Source: an uncultured Rhizobiaceae group bacterium
GTDB taxonomy: Bacteria; Pseudomonadota; Alphaproteobacteria; Rhizobiales; Rhizobiaceae
DNA: 6,156 nt
Direction of reading: 5' to 3'
NCBI GenBank assembly: GCA_905479965.1
Contig: CAJQOR010000109.1
Span: 1-6,156, forward strand
The translations under genes were made by a program, and so were the position numbers. The notes below the pieces were generated by a model. It was not told the DNA's origin, did not search any database, and worked only from the letters and a program-made list of their open reading frames with translations. Numbering within the stretch: position 1 is the stretch's first letter; each line of letters begins with the position of its first letter. Below are positions 5,346 to 6,156 of this stretch, piece by piece.

Positions 5346-5375
5346 AAAAAAGCGCGATATCTGCCCATACCGCGC
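5346..5375 (-). terminator. Intrinsic terminator of the metallo-hydrolase gene
   Basis: The arms GCGCG (5352-5356) and CGCGC (5371-5375) pair, followed after one mismatch by TAT/ATA, closing a 6-base loop (5361-5366). On the minus strand the hairpin is directly followed by six T (5351-5346). It lies about 30 bases beyond the stop of the minus-strand gene. On the plus strand no T-run follows, so it probably serves only the minus-strand gene. Confidence 0.75.
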
Positions 5376-5406
5376 CATTTGGTAACAAATTTAAGACTGA
5401 GAAGCC

Positions 5407-6156
5407 TTATAAAGCCAATTGATAGGTCTCAGGTGCATAATGGAAACCATCGCCCTGTGCCACAACATAACCCACAGCAGGGAATGGCATGTGATAACCA
5501 ATAAACGGTATTTTATCAGAAGCTAGCATGCCCAAAACTTTACGACGTGATGCAGCTGCTGCTGCTTTATCAGCATCAAAACGAACTTCCCAATCAGGCT
5601 TTGCCAATGACCAAACATAATGATTGGCAAAATCTGCTGCGATCAAGAGCTGCTGACCATTGCTCTCAAGCATATATGTCATGTGTCCTGGTGTATGGCC
5701 AAAGGCTGCCATAGCCGTAATGCCAGAGGTGACAGAACCGCCATCGTCAAGGAAAGTGATTTTGTCGGCCATTGGTGTGACCATTTTTGCCACCATGTCA
5801 CCAACGCGATTGCCTGCATCCATTTTCGACCAGAAGTTATATTCGACAGAACCTGTGAAGATCTTTGCATTTGGGAATGTCGGGTTGCCACCCATCATCA
5901 AGCCGCCAATATGGTCAGGGTGCATGTGAGTAAGTACAAGAATTGTAATGTCAGATGGCGCATATCCTGCACCTTCTAAAGCCGTTACGACGCCGGGGAC
6001 ATCTCCGCCTAAACCAGTGTCAAAAAGCACAACTTCAGAACCTGTGTCGACAACAGTTGGCGTGAAGAATGCTTTAAATGAGTCACTTGCAATGAGGTTT
6101 TCAGCTGACACGGAATTAAATTCATCCGCAGACACATTCATGCCAAATGTTTTTTG
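5407..6156 (-). CDS. MBL-fold metallo-hydrolase, N-terminus outside the window
   Basis: The frame is open to the right edge: five codons (QKTFG) precede the Met at 6141, and QKTFGMNVSADEFN reads like the inner part of a family member, so the gene almost certainly starts beyond the window. Numbering from that Met, the metallo-beta-lactamase metal ligands are THMHPDH (H72, H74, D76, H77), GHTPGH (H153), AADF (D170) and the last histidine in FIGYHMPFP (H217). These are the full set for a two-metal site. VLFDTGLGG (39-46) is the usual strand before it. The fold hydrolyses esters, lactones, thioesters and other bonds; the substrate cannot be told here. Members with this C-terminal form often have an export signal in the missing part. 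The gene ends at a strong terminator. The Met at 6141 might itself be the start, but no ribosome binding site precedes it. Confidence 0.88.
   Translation of the reverse strand, partial: QKTFGMNVSADEFNSVSAENLIASDSFKAFFTPTVVDTGSEVVLFDTGLGGDVPGVVTALEGAGYAPSDITILVLTHMHPDHIGGLMMGGNPTFPNAKIFTGSVEYNFWSKMDAGNRVGDMVAKMVTPMADKITFLDDGGSVTSGITAMAAFGHTPGHMTYMLESNGQQLLIAADFANHYVWSLAKPDWEVRFDADKAAAAASRRKVLGMLASDKIPFIGYHMPFPAVGYVVAQGDGFHYAPETYQLAL

Noticed and set aside
5620..5979. Several frames opposite the metallo-hydrolase, up to 119 residues
   Set aside because: All are antisense to a gene with a complete set of metal-binding motifs; they are shadows.

Overview
The window looks like chromosome from a low- to mid-GC alphaproteobacterium, most likely of the Rhizobiales/Hyphomicrobiales or a related marine lineage. 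Two features point there: a GcrA-family cell-cycle-type regulator, a family essentially confined to Alphaproteobacteria, and a following protein that resembles the alphaproteobacterial DUF6456 domain. No RNA gene, insertion sequence or CRISPR array is visible, and no gene-free stretch exceeds 300 bases.

Left part (1-1601), probably accessory or prophage-like. The first 74 bases, on the minus strand, are the 5' end of a gene whose N-terminus looks like a phage/XRE-type repressor. Divergent from it are a GcrA-like DNA-binding protein (321-866) and a DUF6456-like protein (984-1601, TTG start). The 246-base gap between the divergent genes holds three 12-bp operator-like sites repeating at exactly 32 bp (108-119, 140-151, 172-183). 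They lie over two back-to-back promoter candidates that share one -35 block at 154-160. This is the architecture of a repressor-controlled switch and the most interesting part of the window.

Middle part (1636-4373), ordinary metabolism and regulation. It holds a GFA-family zinc protein (minus) and an exported alpha/beta hydrolase (minus) with its own probable terminator. Divergent from the hydrolase is an AraC-type regulator whose N-terminal half is a seven-helix membrane domain. The hydrolase-regulator gap carries an inverted and direct repeat of AGGACAG, one copy of which covers the regulator's ribosome binding site. This suggests autoregulation and joint control of the hydrolase.

Right part (4374-6156). 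It contains a possible 33-residue membrane peptide, a HigA-type antitoxin-like protein without an adjacent toxin (minus), a 90-residue two-helix membrane protein (plus), and the C-terminal part of a metallo-beta-lactamase-fold hydrolase (minus) that runs off the right edge and ends at a clear intrinsic terminator.
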